In this document: piece after piece, positions 34,609-44,614 of the stretch
How the letters are laid out: the number at the start of each line of letters is the position of its first letter
Position numbering within the stretch: position 1 is the first letter of the stretch
Assembly: GCF_003719305.1 (NCBI RefSeq)
Contig: NZ_RARC01000007.1
Coordinates: forward strand, 164,965-228,964
DNA from: Mycolicibacterium stellerae
GTDB lineage: Bacteria > Actinomycetota > Actinomycetes > Mycobacteriales > Mycobacteriaceae
Length of the DNA stretch: 64,000 nt
Direction: 5' to 3'
Notes under the pieces: model-generated
Told to the model about the DNA's origin: nothing
Database searches by the model: none
The model's input: only the letters and a program-made list of their open reading frames with translations
Made by a program: the position numbers and the translations under genes

Positions 34609-35435
34609 GTTTCACCGGAAAGCAGGCGATCGTCACCGGTGCCGGATCCGGCATCGGGGCGGCGTTGTGTCGCGCGCTCGTCGCGGCAGGCGCCGACGTG
34701 GTCTGCACCGACATCGACGGCGAAGCCGCGCAGCGGACGGCCTCGGCCCTCGGCGACGGGGCCCGCTCGGCCCGCCTCGATGTCACCGATGCCGCAGCGG
34801 TACAGGCGACCGTCGACGATGTCGTCGCCCGCACCGGCCGCCTCGACCTGATGTTCAACAACGCGGGCATCGTCTGGGGCGGCGACACCGAACTGCTGAC
34901 CCTCGACCAGTGGAACGCGATCATCGACGTGAACGTGCGAGGGGTCGTGCATGGCGTCGCCGCCGCCTACCCGCAGATGATCAAGCAGGGCCACGGCCAC
35001 ATCGTCAACACGGCCTCGATGGCCGGGCTCACCGCGGCGGGTCAGATCACCAGCTACGTGATGACCAAGCACGCCATCGTCGGACTGTCGCTGGCGCTGC
35101 GCTCGGAGGCCGCCGCCCACGGCGTCGGCGTGCTGGTGGTCTGCCCGTCCGCCATCGAGACCCCGCTTCTGGAGAAGGGTGCCATCGGCGGATTCGACGG
35201 CCGCAACTACTTCCTGCAGGGCCACGCAGGCAAGGCCGCCTACCCCGCCGACCGCCTGGCGCAGGACACGTTGAAGGCGATCGAACGCAACAAAGCCCTA
35301 CTGGTGAAGCCGCGCAGCGCGCACGGCCAGTGGTTGTTCGCGCGGCTCGCGCCGGGGTTGATGCAGCGCGCGTCGATTCGCTTCATCGCGAGCCAACGCG
35401 CCCACCAGGCCCAGGCGCGCTCCGACAAACGCTAG
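34605..35435 (+). CDS. Short-chain dehydrogenase/reductase
   Basis: A 276-residue classical SDR: VTGAGSGIGAALCRAL, MFNNAGIVWGG, VNTASMAGLT (Ser), SYVMTKHAIVGL (Tyr-x3-Lys). Asp in VCTDIDGEA suggests NAD. The long C-terminus (LFARLAPGLMQRASIRFIAS) resembles membrane-associated steroid or retinol-type SDRs. It is translationally coupled to the preceding SDR and shares its predicted KstR-type control. Confidence 0.92.
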   Translation: MSFTGKQAIVTGAGSGIGAALCRALVAAGADVVCTDIDGEAAQRTASALGDGARSARLDVTDAAAVQATVDDVVARTGRLDLMFNNAGIVWGGDTELLTLDQWNAIIDVNVRGVVHGVAAAYPQMIKQGHGHIVNTASMAGLTAAGQITSYVMTKHAIVGLSLALRSEAAAHGVGVLVVCPSAIETPLLEKGAIGGFDGRNYFLQGHAGKAAYPADRLAQDTLKAIERNKALLVKPRSAHGQWLFARLAPGLMQRASIRFIASQRAHQAQARSDKR

Positions 35436-35466
35436 CGCAAACCGGGTTTCCCGCGGCCGGACTGGT

Positions 35467-35472
35467 TACGGT
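35467..35472 (+). promoter_or_regulatory. -10 element of a possible leaderless promoter
   Basis: TACGGT lies 6 bases before GTG 35479, with no Shine-Dalgarno sequence. This fits leaderless initiation of the transporter gene. Confidence 0.35.
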
Positions 35473-35478
35473 AGGCCG

Positions 35479-36723
35479 GTGGCCGCCATGAAGACCGAGT
35501 TCACGCTGACGCAGAAGCGTGCCCTGGCGGTCGCGACGGTCATCGCCGTCCTGTTCGGCGCCTACTTCCTGCGCAAGTACTTCATCCTCATCGTGGTCGC
35601 CGCGGTGGTCGTGTACCTGTTCAACCCGCTGTACAACCGGCTGACCAAGAAAATGGGCACCGGGTTGTCGGCGACGCTCACCCTGCTGGCGGTGTTCGCA
35701 AGCGTCATCGTGCCGGTCGGACTGATCGGACTGCTGGCCGTCGTCCAGATCACCGAGATGGTCCGCAGCGTCGCGGCGTGGGTCGAGCGGACCGACCTGT
35801 CCACCCTCGGCGACAAGACGTTGATCGGCGTCAACGAACTGCTGGAACGGGTGCCGTTCGCCGACGTCACGGTGACCCCGGAAATGATTCGGAAGGCGAT
35901 GACGACCGTCGCCCAGAACGCCGGACAGTATCTGCTGCACCTGTTGCAGGGTGCCGCGGGCGGCGTCGTCGGCGCGATCACCGCGGCGATCCTGTTTATC
36001 TACGTGTTCATCTCACTGCTGACGAACAAGGATGCGGTGCAACGGCTGATCCGCCAGCTCAATCCGCTCGGCGAAGAAGCCACCGACCTGTATCTCGCGA
36101 AGATGGGCGCGATGGTCGGCGGCACGGTAAAGGGGCAGTTCATCATCGCGGTCTGCCAGGGCGTCGCGGGTGCGATCTCGATCTATATCGCAGGCTTCCA
36201 CGACGGCTTCTTCATCTTCGCCGTCATCTTGAGTGCGCTGTCGGTGATACCGCTCGGCAGCGGCATCATCACGATTCCCTTCGGCGTAGGAATGATGCTG
36301 TTCGGCAACGTATTCGGCGGCGTCTTCGTCATCTTGTTCCACATCATCGTGGTGACGAACATCGACAACTTCCTGCGACCGATCCTCGTGCCGCGCGAGG
36401 CCCGCCTCGACTCGGCGCTGATGCTGCTTTCGGTGTTCGCCGGAATCGCGATGTTCGGCGCGTTGGGCATCGTCCTCGGCCCGGTGCTGATGATCGTCAT
36501 CGTGACGACGATCAGCGTCTACCTGGCCGTGTACAAGGGCGTACCACTTCAGACTCATGACGACGACGACACCGGACGGTCGAAGAAGAACAACCGGGTG
36601 ATGGGATGGTTGACGCGCAGAGCGCGGCGCGCAGCACCGGAGGTGCCAGATCCCGAAGAGCCAGGCCCGGAGGCGGATGCGCCCGCACCCGAGCCGGACG
36701 CGGCTAAACCAGCCTCTCCCTGA
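35479..36723 (+). CDS. AI-2E family (PerM/UPF0118) transporter
   Basis: A 414-residue, roughly 8-TM protein. The paired N-terminal helices (AVATVIAVLFGAYFL, FILIVVAAVVVYLFNPLYNR) and the conserved GAMVGGTVKGQFIIAVCQGV and SVIPLGSGIITIPFG are typical of AI-2E exporter-type proteins. The C-terminal 60 residues are acidic and proline-rich. It corresponds to Rv1101c. The transported species is unknown; some homologues act as Na+/H+ antiporters. The 3' end overlaps the convergent DLH gene by 20 bases. Confidence 0.9.
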   Translation: MAAMKTEFTLTQKRALAVATVIAVLFGAYFLRKYFILIVVAAVVVYLFNPLYNRLTKKMGTGLSATLTLLAVFASVIVPVGLIGLLAVVQITEMVRSVAAWVERTDLSTLGDKTLIGVNELLERVPFADVTVTPEMIRKAMTTVAQNAGQYLLHLLQGAAGGVVGAITAAILFIYVFISLLTNKDAVQRLIRQLNPLGEEATDLYLAKMGAMVGGTVKGQFIIAVCQGVAGAISIYIAGFHDGFFIFAVILSALSVIPLGSGIITIPFGVGMMLFGNVFGGVFVILFHIIVVTNIDNFLRPILVPREARLDSALMLLSVFAGIAMFGALGIVLGPVLMIVIVTTISVYLAVYKGVPLQTHDDDDTGRSKKNNRVMGWLTRRARRAAPEVPDPEEPGPEADAPAPEPDAAKPASP

Positions 36724-37651
36724 GGAATTCGACGACACGCTTGCGCGCCTCGTAGGCGGGGTGACCCTCTTCTTCGCGCAGCTCCAGCGTCAGCACCGAG
36801 TGCGCCCTCTTGCCGAATCCGTGCTCGTTGCCCTTCTTCGAGTCGATCTCGATGACCTCGAAGGCGTCACCAAGCCGCTGCTTGAGCGTCTTGAACCGAG
36901 CTCCCGGCGACAACGGGTCCTCGCTGAACCGCAGCCCGAGCGCGCACAAGCCCTCATCGACGACTCGCTGTTCGACGATCTTCAACTCGGCTTCCGACAG
37001 ACCCGGATCGCGCCGGTGCTTGGCCGTCAGGCCTATCGGCAGCGACGGCTGGCTGAGCACCGGGGCCAGCACACTGTCGTCCACAGCGGCCGCCAACGCG
37101 AAGCCCCCACTCCAGCACTCACCGATCACCCCGACGCCCTTACCCGGTGTTTTGTCGTTGAGGTCGCGCGCCAATGCCCGAAGGTATTGGGCAACGGGTC
37201 GATCGGCGTTCGTTGCGAAGGCCGCGAATTCCTTTGCCACACAACCGCGCAGCATCACCGGCACCATGCCCGGCCGGACGGGAGGTGCGCCCGGCGTGCC
37301 GTACAGCGACGGACAGGCGACGGTGAATCCGTTGTCCACCAGATGATTGCCAAGGGCCAGCACTCCGGGATGAATGCCGGGCATCTCCGGAATCAGCACC
37401 ACTCCTGGGCCATCGCCCTTGCGGTACACGTCGTGGGTATAGCCCGCGGCGGTGAAGGGTGCCGCGGTCCAGCCGCTCAAATCGGCTTCCGGAGCCGCCT
37501 GGCCGGCGACATTGGGGTCCGGAGCCGCCTGGGCCGCGACATTGGGGTCCGGAGCCGCCTGGGCCGCGACATTGGGGTCCGGAGCCGCCTGGGCCGCGAC
37601 ATTGGGGTCCGGAGCCGCCTGGGCCGCGACATTGGGGTCCGGTGCGGTCAT
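36704..37651 (-). CDS. Dienelactone hydrolase-family protein with N-terminal decapeptide repeats
   Basis: A 315-residue protein. Residues 3-52 are five copies of APDPNVAAQA, which is outside the family's usual domain and probably disordered. Residues about 60-315 are a dienelactone-hydrolase fold: VVLIPEMPGIHPGVLALGN, nucleophile motif GVGVIGECWSGGFAL (Cys in G-E-C-W-S-G-G), and a C-terminal NEHGFGKRAH with His. The natural substrate is unknown. ATG 37651. The repeat copy number may vary between strains. Confidence 0.88.
   Translation of the reverse strand: MTAPDPNVAAQAAPDPNVAAQAAPDPNVAAQAAPDPNVAAQAAPDPNVAGQAAPEADLSGWTAAPFTAAGYTHDVYRKGDGPGVVLIPEMPGIHPGVLALGNHLVDNGFTVACPSLYGTPGAPPVRPGMVPVMLRGCVAKEFAAFATNADRPVAQYLRALARDLNDKTPGKGVGVIGECWSGGFALAAAVDDSVLAPVLSQPSLPIGLTAKHRRDPGLSEAELKIVEQRVVDEGLCALGLRFSEDPLSPGARFKTLKQRLGDAFEVIEIDSKKGNEHGFGKRAHSVLTLELREEEGHPAYEARKRVVEFLRERLV
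37491..37640. repeat. Five 30-bp in-frame tandem repeats
   Basis: Five contiguous 30-bp units start at 37491, 37521, 37551, 37581 and 37611. Four are identical and the first (gene-interior) unit differs slightly (GGCCGGCGAC for GGGCCGCGAC). They encode the decapeptide APDPNVAAQA at the N-terminus of the DLH-family protein. It is a coding minisatellite prone to slippage. Confidence 0.97.
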
Positions 37652-37659
37652 CGCGGCTC

Positions 37660-38298
37660 CTATTTCGCTTTCGCGGTCAGTGGCGGCTGCTTCTGCACCG
37701 CCGCCGACAGCGTACGGTACTCATCGGTACCGCCGGCCCCCCTGATCGCGATCTGCGCCGGTCCGGTCGGGCCGTTCAGCCGCGTCGTCCACACCGGCTC
37801 AACACCGTCGCCACCGTCGTAGACCACCCACCGCACGCCGTCGACATCCTGCGTTCCGGTCGGCGCCATGTCGGAGTCGATGGAGCCGACCAGCTTCTCC
37901 TCGTCGGCATTGCTCTGTGTCAACGCCATGTACATCCCGGTCGGGGTGAGGTATCCGACGGTCGAGGAAACCGCGCGGCCCGCCTGCCCTGACGGGTCCG
38001 TCCGGCCGGCCTCGATCCCGGCGCGGCTGCCGGAGTTGGCGCGCCAGCCGTCGGGTAGCGCAGGCACCCGGATCGGGATCCGCAGCGCGTCGGCGTCGGC
38101 CTTCAGTGCCGCAGGGGCGTCGTAGTCGGGTGCAGGTCCAGCGCCTGGACCGCCGGGCGCAAACGAGCACATCCCGACGATGCCCGCGAGGACGACGCAC
38201 GCCACGACCAGCGGCACCAGGGACCAGAACATGTCCCGACCGTCCTGCAGCAACCGCGGCTTCGCGGGTCTGGGCGCGGGTTGCGGCTCGGAGGTCAC
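37660..38298 (-). CDS. DUF4245 membrane-anchored protein
   Basis: A 212-residue protein corresponding to Rv1100. One TM helix ([20 protein letters not shown], residues about 22-41) is followed by a periplasmic domain with [19 protein letters not shown] and [23 protein letters not shown] 38298 is chosen; upstream in-frame codons overlap the divergent glpX start region. The function is unknown. It is 8 bases upstream of the DLH gene on the same strand, so the two are probably one operon. Confidence 0.85.
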   Translation of the reverse strand: MTSEPQPAPRPAKPRLLQDGRDMFWSLVPLVVACVVLAGIVGMCSFAPGGPGAGPAPDYDAPAALKADADALRIPIRVPALPDGWRANSGSRAGIEAGRTDPSGQAGRAVSSTVGYLTPTGMYMALTQSNADEEKLVGSIDSDMAPTGTQDVDGVRWVVYDGGDGVEPVWTTRLNGPTGPAQIAIRGAGGTDEYRTLSAAVQKQPPLTAKAK

Positions 38299-38354
38299 AA
38301 GGGCCAGTATCCCAGCTCCCACCGGCCGACCCGCCAATGGGAGAATCGAGAGCC

Positions 38355-39383
38355 ATGAGCCCAGCACGCGGAGAAGCCCCCGACCGCAACCTTGCCCTCG
38401 AGCTCGTTCGAGTCACTGAAGCGGGCGCGATGGCGGCAGGACGCTGGGTGGGCCGCGGCGATAAGGAGGGCGGTGACGGCGCCGCCGTCGACGCCATGCG
38501 TGAGCTGGTCAATTCGGTGTCCATGCGCGGCGTCGTGGTGATCGGCGAAGGCGAGAAGGACAACGCGCCGATGCTTTACAACGGCGAGGAGGTCGGCAAC
38601 GGCGACGGCCCCCTGTGCGACTTCGCCGTCGACCCGATCGACGGGACCACGCTGATGGCCAAGGGCATCGCCAACGCGATCTCGGTACTCGCGGTCTCCG
38701 AGCGCGGAACCATGTACGACCCGTCGGCGGTGTTCTACATGAACAAGATCGCCGTCGGACCTGACGCCGTCGACGTCATCGACATCACGGTCCCCATCGG
38801 CGAGAACATCCGCCGGGTCGCCAAGGCCAAGAATGTCTCGGTGTCCGACCTGACCGTGTGCATCCTCGACCGGCCGCGGCACAGGCAGCTGATCGAAGAC
38901 GTTCGAGCCGCGGGCGCCCGTTGCCGGCTGATCTCCGACGGCGACGTCGCAGGCGCGATCTCGGCGTGCAGGCCGAACACCAGCACCGACCTGCTCATCG
39001 GAATCGGCGGCACACCCGAGGGCATCATCGCCGCCGCAGCCATCCGGTGCATGGGCGGGGCGATCCAGGGCCAGCTCGCGCCGAAGGACGACGAAGAACG
39101 TCAGAAGGCGATCGACCGCGGCTACGACCTGGATCGAATACTGCACACCGAGGATCTGGTGTCGGGAGAGAACGTGTTCTTCTGCGCGACCGGCGTCACC
39201 GACGGTGACCTCCTCAAGGGCGTTCACTATTACGGCGGCGGCTGCACAACCCAGTCGATCGTCATGCGCTCGAAGTCGGGCACGGTGCGGATGATCGAGG
39301 CCTACCACCGGCTGTCGAAGCTAAACGAATACTCCGCAATCGATTTCACCGGCGATAGCAACGCTTACCAGCCGCTGCCGTAA
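38355..39383 (+). CDS. glpX: Fructose-1,6-bisphosphatase class II
   Basis: A 342-residue GlpX, the gluconeogenic FBPase of mycobacteria. Lithium-sensitive phosphatase motifs are [20 protein letters not shown] (metal Glu/Asp), [16 protein letters not shown] (D-P-I-D-G-T), [11 protein letters not shown] and [23 protein letters not shown] 38355 has GGGAGA about 10 bases upstream. It is followed 30 bases later by fumC, as in Rv1099c-Rv1098c. Confidence 0.97.
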   Translation: MSPARGEAPDRNLALELVRVTEAGAMAAGRWVGRGDKEGGDGAAVDAMRELVNSVSMRGVVVIGEGEKDNAPMLYNGEEVGNGDGPLCDFAVDPIDGTTLMAKGIANAISVLAVSERGTMYDPSAVFYMNKIAVGPDAVDVIDITVPIGENIRRVAKAKNVSVSDLTVCILDRPRHRQLIEDVRAAGARCRLISDGDVAGAISACRPNTSTDLLIGIGGTPEGIIAAAAIRCMGGAIQGQLAPKDDEERQKAIDRGYDLDRILHTEDLVSGENVFFCATGVTDGDLLKGVHYYGGGCTTQSIVMRSKSGTVRMIEAYHRLSKLNEYSAIDFTGDSNAYQPLP

Positions 39384-39413
39384 CTCACTGACCGATAAAG
39401 CAAAGGATCAACT

Positions 39414-40835
39414 GTGAGCGTCGACTCAGCTCGTTCCGAAGACGTCGAGTACCGCATCGAGCACGACACCATGGGTGAGGTGCGGGTGCCCGTCAACGCG
39501 CTGTGGCGTGCACAGACGCAACGCGCGGTGGAGAACTTCCCGATCTCCGGCCGAGGTCTGGAGCGCACCCAGATCCGTGCGCTCGGCCTGCTCAAGGGTG
39601 CTTGTGCACAGGTGAACAAGGACCTCGGCCTGCTCGCCCCGGAGAAGGCCGACGCGATCATCGCCGCCGCCGCCGAAATCGCCGACGGCCGCCATGACGA
39701 TCAGTTCCCCATCGACGTGTTCCAAACCGGCTCAGGCACAAGCTCGAACATGAACACCAACGAGGTGATCGCCGGGATCGCCGCGCGCGGCGGCGTGTCG
39801 GTGCACCCCAACGACGACGTGAACATGTCGCAGTCGTCCAACGACACGTTCCCGACCGCGACACATATCGCTGCCACGGAAGCCGCTGTGCGCCATCTGA
39901 TTCCGGCGCTGGAAGTCCTGCACGAGTCTCTTGCGGGCAAGGCTCGGCAGTGGCGCGTCGTGGTGAAGTCGGGCCGTACGCACCTGATGGACGCCGTGCC
40001 GGTCACGTTGGGTCAGGAGTTCAGCGGCTACGCGCGTCAGATCGAGGCCGGCATCGAACGGGTGAAGGCCACGCTGCCGCGACTCGGCGAACTCGCGATC
40101 GGCGGCACAGCGGTCGGAACGGGCCTCAATGCCCCCGACGACTTCGACGAGCGCGTGGTCGCGGTGCTGAAGGAACAGACCGGGCTGGCCGAATTGCGAG
40201 TCGCGACAAATCATTTCGAGGCACAGGCGGCGCGTGACGGGCTTGTCGAGGCGTCCGGCGCACTCCGCACGATCGCCGTTTCGCTGACCAAGATCGCCAA
40301 CGACATCCGGTGGATGGGCTCGGGCCCGCTGACCGGTCTCGGCGAGATTCACCTGCCGGACCTTCAGCCGGGCAGCTCGATCATGCCGGGCAAGGTCAAC
40401 CCCGTCCTCCCCGAGGCCGTCACGCAGGTGGCCGCGCAGGTGATCGGCAACGACGCGGCGATCGCATGGGGTGGCGGCAACGGCGCGTTCGAACTCAACG
40501 TGTACATCCCGATGATGGCGCGCAACACGCTCGAGTCGTTCAAGATCCTGACGAACGTCTCCACCCTGTTCGCCAAGCGCTGCATCGACGGCCTGGTCGC
40601 CAACGAAGAGCGGCTGCGCGAGCTCGCCGAGTCCTCACCGTCGATCGTGACCCCGCTGAACTCCGCGATCGGCTACGAGGAGGCCGCAGCGGTGGCCAAG
40701 CAGGCGCTCAAGGAGAAGAAGACCATCCGGCAGACGGTCATCGACCGCGGGCTCATCGGCGACAAGCTGTCCGAGGCGGAACTCGACAAGCGGCTCGACG
40801 TGCTGGCGATGGCCAAGGTGAAAGACGGCGACTAA
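39414..40835 (+). CDS. fumC: Fumarate hydratase class II
   Basis: A 473-residue class II fumarase that hydrates fumarate to L-malate in the TCA cycle. [47 protein letters not shown] and the catalytic-Ser loop [20 protein letters not shown] are all intact. The start is GTG 39414 with AAAGGA about 7 bases upstream. Its stop overlaps the convergent antiporter by 4 bases. Confidence 0.97.
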   Translation: MSVDSARSEDVEYRIEHDTMGEVRVPVNALWRAQTQRAVENFPISGRGLERTQIRALGLLKGACAQVNKDLGLLAPEKADAIIAAAAEIADGRHDDQFPIDVFQTGSGTSSNMNTNEVIAGIAARGGVSVHPNDDVNMSQSSNDTFPTATHIAATEAAVRHLIPALEVLHESLAGKARQWRVVVKSGRTHLMDAVPVTLGQEFSGYARQIEAGIERVKATLPRLGELAIGGTAVGTGLNAPDDFDERVVAVLKEQTGLAELRVATNHFEAQAARDGLVEASGALRTIAVSLTKIANDIRWMGSGPLTGLGEIHLPDLQPGSSIMPGKVNPVLPEAVTQVAAQVIGNDAAIAWGGGNGAFELNVYIPMMARNTLESFKILTNVSTLFAKRCIDGLVANEERLRELAESSPSIVTPLNSAIGYEEAAAVAKQALKEKKTIRQTVIDRGLIGDKLSEAELDKRLDVLAMAKVKDGD

Positions 40836-42082
40836 CGCGAGGAGCCGTGGGCCAGCGGCGACTCCCTTGCACGGGCCGTCTCGCGGGTTTTCTCGCGGGC
40901 CGAGAGCCAGCGGATACCTGCCCACGCGGTGGCGCTGTGCACGACGAGGCTCAGCGTCACCGTCACGACGACCACCTGTGTGATGAGAGGCGCCTGTTCG
41001 ATCTCACCGCGCTCGACCATCAGCAGCCCAAGCACGAGGGTCCCGATGCCGCGCGGGCCGAACCAGCCGATGAACATCCGCTCGTGCACGGGGACGTCGC
41101 TGCGAATCAACGCGGCATGTACTGCGACGAGCCGCACCACGAACAACGCGACGACCGCGAACACCACCACCCGCCAGTCGGCGTCACGCCATCCGACAAT
41201 CACCGCATAGCCACCGAACATCGCGAACACCATGAGCTCCAGGAGCTGACCGGCAGCGTCGGATACCTGGGTGTCGGGCTTCACGCCAGCCCGCCGTTCG
41301 GCGAACGCGAACGCCAGACCGCCTGCGAATGCCGCGACGAAACCGCTGCCGTGAAAGCGTTCTCCCGCCGCGAAGCACACCAGCGCGATCGCGAGTGTGG
41401 CCAACTGCGCCCAGGTGTCGCTCATCCATTCGCGGCGACGCGACCTGGCGATGATCCACCCGCCCAGCGCCCCGATGGCCACGCCGACGACTACGGACAC
41501 CACTTCTGTGCGCACCAGGAACAAGCCCCACTTGGAGAAGTCGGGTTTGGTGTGGTCCGATGCCAGCGCCAGCGCCGCCAACATCGCCGCGAGAGCGAAC
41601 CCGTCGTAGAAGCCGCTTTCGGTGGACAGCGCGTGCCGGATCCGTTCGGGAATGCGCTCGTCGTCGAGCAGTGCATCGATCAGCGCGACCTCGGTCGGGG
41701 CGACGATCGCCGCCAGACACACCGCCTCCCACAGCGGCATGACGGGAAGAACCAGCAGTGCGGTCAGCGTTCCGAGGCCGAGCGCAAGGGGAATTCCGAT
41801 GACAAGCAAGCGGAACGTGACGCCCCGGCGGCGCACCACCCCGCCGAGGTCGAGTTCGGCTGCCTGGTTGAACAGGATCACCGTCAGCGCCAACTGCGCG
41901 ACGACGGTGAAGGTAGCGGTGTCCGTGCCGCCCTCGATCAGGTTGAGCACGAACGGCCCCAACACGATTCCGAACAGAACGAAGATCAGCGCGGGCGCGG
42001 TGTACCACTTCTTGACCAGACCAGACACCACCGCATAGCACAGCACCAGCAGGGTGAGCACGAACACGGTGTCGCTGCTCAC
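40832..42082 (-). CDS. Cation:proton antiporter (CPA family)
   Basis: A 416-residue, 11-13 TM antiporter. [20 protein letters not shown] and [14 protein letters not shown] (a variant of the usual E-S-G-L-N-D-G) hold the ion-binding acidic residues. [16 protein letters not shown] is the standard late motif. It has a short basic C-terminus. In M. tuberculosis the equivalent interval differs, so this is likely a lineage-specific gene. It ends in fumC and starts 5 bases downstream of the deacetylase gene, implying co-transcription. Confidence 0.9.
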   Translation of the reverse strand: MSSDTVFVLTLLVLCYAVVSGLVKKWYTAPALIFVLFGIVLGPFVLNLIEGGTDTATFTVVAQLALTVILFNQAAELDLGGVVRRRGVTFRLLVIGIPLALGLGTLTALLVLPVMPLWEAVCLAAIVAPTEVALIDALLDDERIPERIRHALSTESGFYDGFALAAMLAALALASDHTKPDFSKWGLFLVRTEVVSVVVGVAIGALGGWIIARSRRREWMSDTWAQLATLAIALVCFAAGERFHGSGFVAAFAGGLAFAFAERRAGVKPDTQVSDAAGQLLELMVFAMFGGYAVIVGWRDADWRVVVFAVVALFVVRLVAVHAALIRSDVPVHERMFIGWFGPRGIGTLVLGLLMVERGEIEQAPLITQVVVVTVTLSLVVHSATAWAGIRWLSAREKTRETARARESPLAHGSSR

Positions 42083-42087
42083 GGCGG

Positions 42088-42969
42088 TCAGGCTCCGTTG
42101 TTGGGTCCGCCGGAGTTGGCGCCCGGGATGTCGGTGATCGGGAAGTTCGGCATCGGCGGCGGGGATGGCGTATTGGGCAGCGACGGGATCTCGTCGGCCG
42201 CGATCTCCTGAAGAACGTTGGCGGGTGGGCCGTTGTCGCGCGCGCCGTATGTGCTTCCCGGCTCACGCGGTCCGAGCAGTTGGCTGACCGTCACCAGGTG
42301 GTAACCGTTGGCCTTGAGCACGGGGATGAACTGGTAGACCAGATCGACCGTGCTGGAGTAGGTGTCATGGAACAGCACGACTGATCCGGGCTTGATCTGC
42401 GTCATCAGCATGTAGCGGGTCGCCGCGATGTTCGCGTCGTTGATCCAGTCGAAAGGGATGACGTCCCAGTTGATGTCGGCCAAGCCAAACTTCTTGGCCT
42501 CCGCAAGCACCTGATCGTTGATCACGCCGCCTGCGGTGCGGACCAGCTTGGGTCGCTGGCCCGTCGCCGCCTCGATGGCGTCGCTGGCCCTGCTGAACTG
42601 TGCGGGGACGTCCTGCGGTGGAATGGTGGTCATATTGGGGTGTTCCCAGGTATGGCTGCCGATTTCCATGCCGGCGTCCGCGATGCGCTTGGCCCCGGCG
42701 GGGTTGGCGGCCACCTTGTTGCCGATCAGGAAGAACGTCGCCTTCGCGTCGTTGTCCTTCAGGATCTGCAACAGCCGGTCGGTGTAGGGCCCAGGCCCGT
42801 CGTCGAACGTCAACGCAACGCATTTGACTTGCGTGCAGTCGACGTCGCCGGGGGTCTCGCGCTTGGCGTGGCCGGTGAGCAGCGAGACCACGACGATGGC
42901 GACCGCTGCGACGACGCCGAGCACCACAAGGCCGTACTGCCAGGCCCGGCTGTCTCGTCGCTTCGGCAC
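42088..42969 (-). CDS. Membrane-anchored polysaccharide deacetylase
   Basis: A 293-residue protein equivalent to Rv1096. An N-terminal signal-anchor helix (YGLVVLGVVAAVAIVVVSLL) precedes a NodB domain: VALTFDDGPGPYT (metal Asp), IGSHTWEHPNMT (H-x3-H), and a late LFHDTYSSTVDLV (His). The R-P-P-x-G motif appears as RTAGGVINDQ, a divergence from the canonical form. A Pro-rich C-terminus follows. It probably de-N-acetylates peptidoglycan or another cell-wall glycan outside the membrane. Confidence 0.92.
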   Translation of the reverse strand: MPKRRDSRAWQYGLVVLGVVAAVAIVVVSLLTGHAKRETPGDVDCTQVKCVALTFDDGPGPYTDRLLQILKDNDAKATFFLIGNKVAANPAGAKRIADAGMEIGSHTWEHPNMTTIPPQDVPAQFSRASDAIEAATGQRPKLVRTAGGVINDQVLAEAKKFGLADINWDVIPFDWINDANIAATRYMLMTQIKPGSVVLFHDTYSSTVDLVYQFIPVLKANGYHLVTVSQLLGPREPGSTYGARDNGPPANVLQEIAADEIPSLPNTPSPPPMPNFPITDIPGANSGGPNNGA

Positions 42970-42997
42970 GGCCGCAGCTTACCGGCGGTCGCTGAGT

Positions 42998-43046
42998 GAT
43001 TTCGGCGCGGTCACGTGTGCTGAGCGTATGTGAGCGCGCCGAAATC
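42998..43046. repeat. Family B intergenic palindrome, copy B1
   Basis: 17-base arms GATTTCGGCGCGGTCAC (42998-43014) and GTGAGCGCGCCGAAATC (43030-43046) pair with one mismatch around a 15-base interior GTGTGCTGAGCGTAT. It lies between the phoH2 stop (43053) and the deacetylase start (42969). Copy B2 at 53548 shares both the arms and the interior pattern. Confidence 0.92.
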
Positions 43047-43052
43047 GCCCGG

Positions 43053-44366
43053 TTACGGGAGCGCCCCGGGGCTGATCTCCTCCAGCATCTCGGTCACCAG
43101 CGCGGCGATCGGCGAGCGCTCGCTGCGCAACAGCGTGATGTGGGCGAACAGCGGGTGGCCCTTGAGCTTCTCGATCACCGCCGCGACACCGTCGTGCCTG
43201 CCGACGCGCAGGTTGTCGCGCTGGGCCACGTCGTGGGTGAGCACCACCCGCGATCCGGCGCCCAGCCGGGACAGCACCGTCAACAGCACGTTGCGCTCCA
43301 GCGACTGCGCCTCGTCGACGATCACGAAGGAGTCGTGCAGGGAGCGGCCGCGGATATGGGTGAGCGGCAGCACCTCGAGCATGCCGCGCGACAGCACCTC
43401 TTCGAGCACCGCGGGGCTGGCAAGCCCTTCGAGGGTGTCGAAGACGGCCTGCGCCCACGGCCCCATCTTCTCGCTCTCGCTGCCGGGCAGATAGCCGAGA
43501 TCCTGCCCGCCGACCGCGTACAGCGGCCGGAACACGACGACCTTGCGCTGGGTGCGCCGTTCGAGCACCGCTTCCAATCCCGCACACAGTGCCAGCGCGG
43601 ACTTACCGGTGCCCGCCTTGCCGCCAAGGGACACGATGCCGACGGACTCGTCGAGCAGCAGGTCGAGTCCAACCCGTTGTTCGGCGGAGCGACCGCGCAA
43701 CCCGAAGACCTCGCGGTCACCGCGAACCAGTTGCACCCGCTTGTCCGGATTGACCCGGCCCAATGCGTGAGAGTTCGCTCCGAGCAGCCGGATTCCCGTG
43801 TGGCACGGGAGATCTCGTGCCGACTCCAGGTCGATCTCGCCCTCGGCGAACAGCGTGTCGATGTCCTCGCTTGACACGTCGATCTCGGCCATCCCGGTCC
43901 AGCCGGACGTGACGACGTCCTGAGCGTGGTACTCGTCGGCGGGCAGACCGACCGCTCCGGCCTTGACGCGAAGCGGAATGTCCTTGCTCACCAACGTGAC
44001 CCGCTTACCCTCTGCGGCGAGATTGGCCGCGCACGTCAGGATCCGCGAGTCGTTGGTATCGGTCCGGAAGCCGGCGGGCAGCACCGACGGGTCGCTGTGG
44101 TTCAGCTCGACATGCAGCGTCCCGCCCTGGGTACCAACGGGAATCGGCTGATCGAGCCGGCCGTGCTCGAGCCGGAGATCATCGAACAGGCGCAACGCCT
44201 GCCGGGCAAACCAACCCAACTCGTGATGATGGCGTTTAGCCTCCAGCTCGCTGATGACGACCAGCGGGACGACCACTTCGTGCTCGGCGAACCGTGTACA
44301 GGCCCATGGGTCGGACAGCAACACGGATGTGTCGAGAACGTAAGTCCGGACGGAGGAATCGGTCAC
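43053..44366 (-). CDS. phoH2: PhoH2: PIN-domain RNase fused to PhoH-like ATPase/RNA helicase
   Basis: A 437-residue fusion equivalent to Rv1095. Residues 1-140 are a PIN RNase: [22 protein letters not shown] and [11 protein letters not shown] give the acidic triad. Residues about 195-437 are a PhoH P-loop ATPase: [20 protein letters not shown] (Walker A) and [11 protein letters not shown] (Walker B). M. smegmatis and M. tuberculosis PhoH2 unwind and cleave RNA and are preceded by a small antitoxin gene, phoAT. GTG 44366 is chosen because AAGGAG stands 6 bases before it. Palindrome B1 follows its stop. Confidence 0.95.
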   Translation of the reverse strand: MTDSSVRTYVLDTSVLLSDPWACTRFAEHEVVVPLVVISELEAKRHHHELGWFARQALRLFDDLRLEHGRLDQPIPVGTQGGTLHVELNHSDPSVLPAGFRTDTNDSRILTCAANLAAEGKRVTLVSKDIPLRVKAGAVGLPADEYHAQDVVTSGWTGMAEIDVSSEDIDTLFAEGEIDLESARDLPCHTGIRLLGANSHALGRVNPDKRVQLVRGDREVFGLRGRSAEQRVGLDLLLDESVGIVSLGGKAGTGKSALALCAGLEAVLERRTQRKVVVFRPLYAVGGQDLGYLPGSESEKMGPWAQAVFDTLEGLASPAVLEEVLSRGMLEVLPLTHIRGRSLHDSFVIVDEAQSLERNVLLTVLSRLGAGSRVVLTHDVAQRDNLRVGRHDGVAAVIEKLKGHPLFAHITLLRSERSPIAALVTEMLEEISPGALP

Positions 44367-44396
44367 GTAACGCTCCTTGAGCAATCGGCCGACTCC

Positions 44397-44546
44397 TCAA
44401 CGACCCAGGGTCGCATCGTCGTCGACCGGAGCCCGCGCGGCCCCGCACGAACCTCTCGGCGGAAACTGCGGCACCAGGGCCGGGACCGGCCCTCTCGAGT
44501 TGAGTCGATCGGTACCGCCCGGATAGCAGAGCATGTCGCTAGCCAT
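44397..44546 (-). CDS. Candidate PhoAT-like antitoxin upstream of phoH2
   Basis: A possible 49-residue product from ATG 44546, ending 30 bases before the phoH2 start. It reads MASDMLCYPGG, then proline/arginine-rich sequence ending APVDDDATLGR. Position and size fit the small phoAT gene reported upstream of mycobacterial phoH2. I cannot verify similarity from memory, and no good Shine-Dalgarno sequence precedes the ATG. The frame is open farther upstream into desA2 but without a start codon nearby. Confidence 0.4.
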   Translation of the reverse strand: MASDMLCYPGGTDRLNSRGPVPALVPQFPPRGSCGAARAPVDDDATLGR

Positions 44547-44614
44547 CGGAAACGACGCTACTCCCGAGAACGCGAGCGTGACGTGCAGGCGCGCCGGGTT
44601 AACAGCCCAGCAAC

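Noticed and set aside
37491..37640. Regular 30-bp repeats that could suggest a CRISPR array
   Set aside because: The units are contiguous with no spacers, are in frame, and encode a decapeptide repeat; no cas genes are nearby.
40310..42211. A 633-codon plus-strand frame across fumC and the antiporter
   Set aside because: It overlaps two well-supported genes, one antisense, and has low-complexity composition without motifs.
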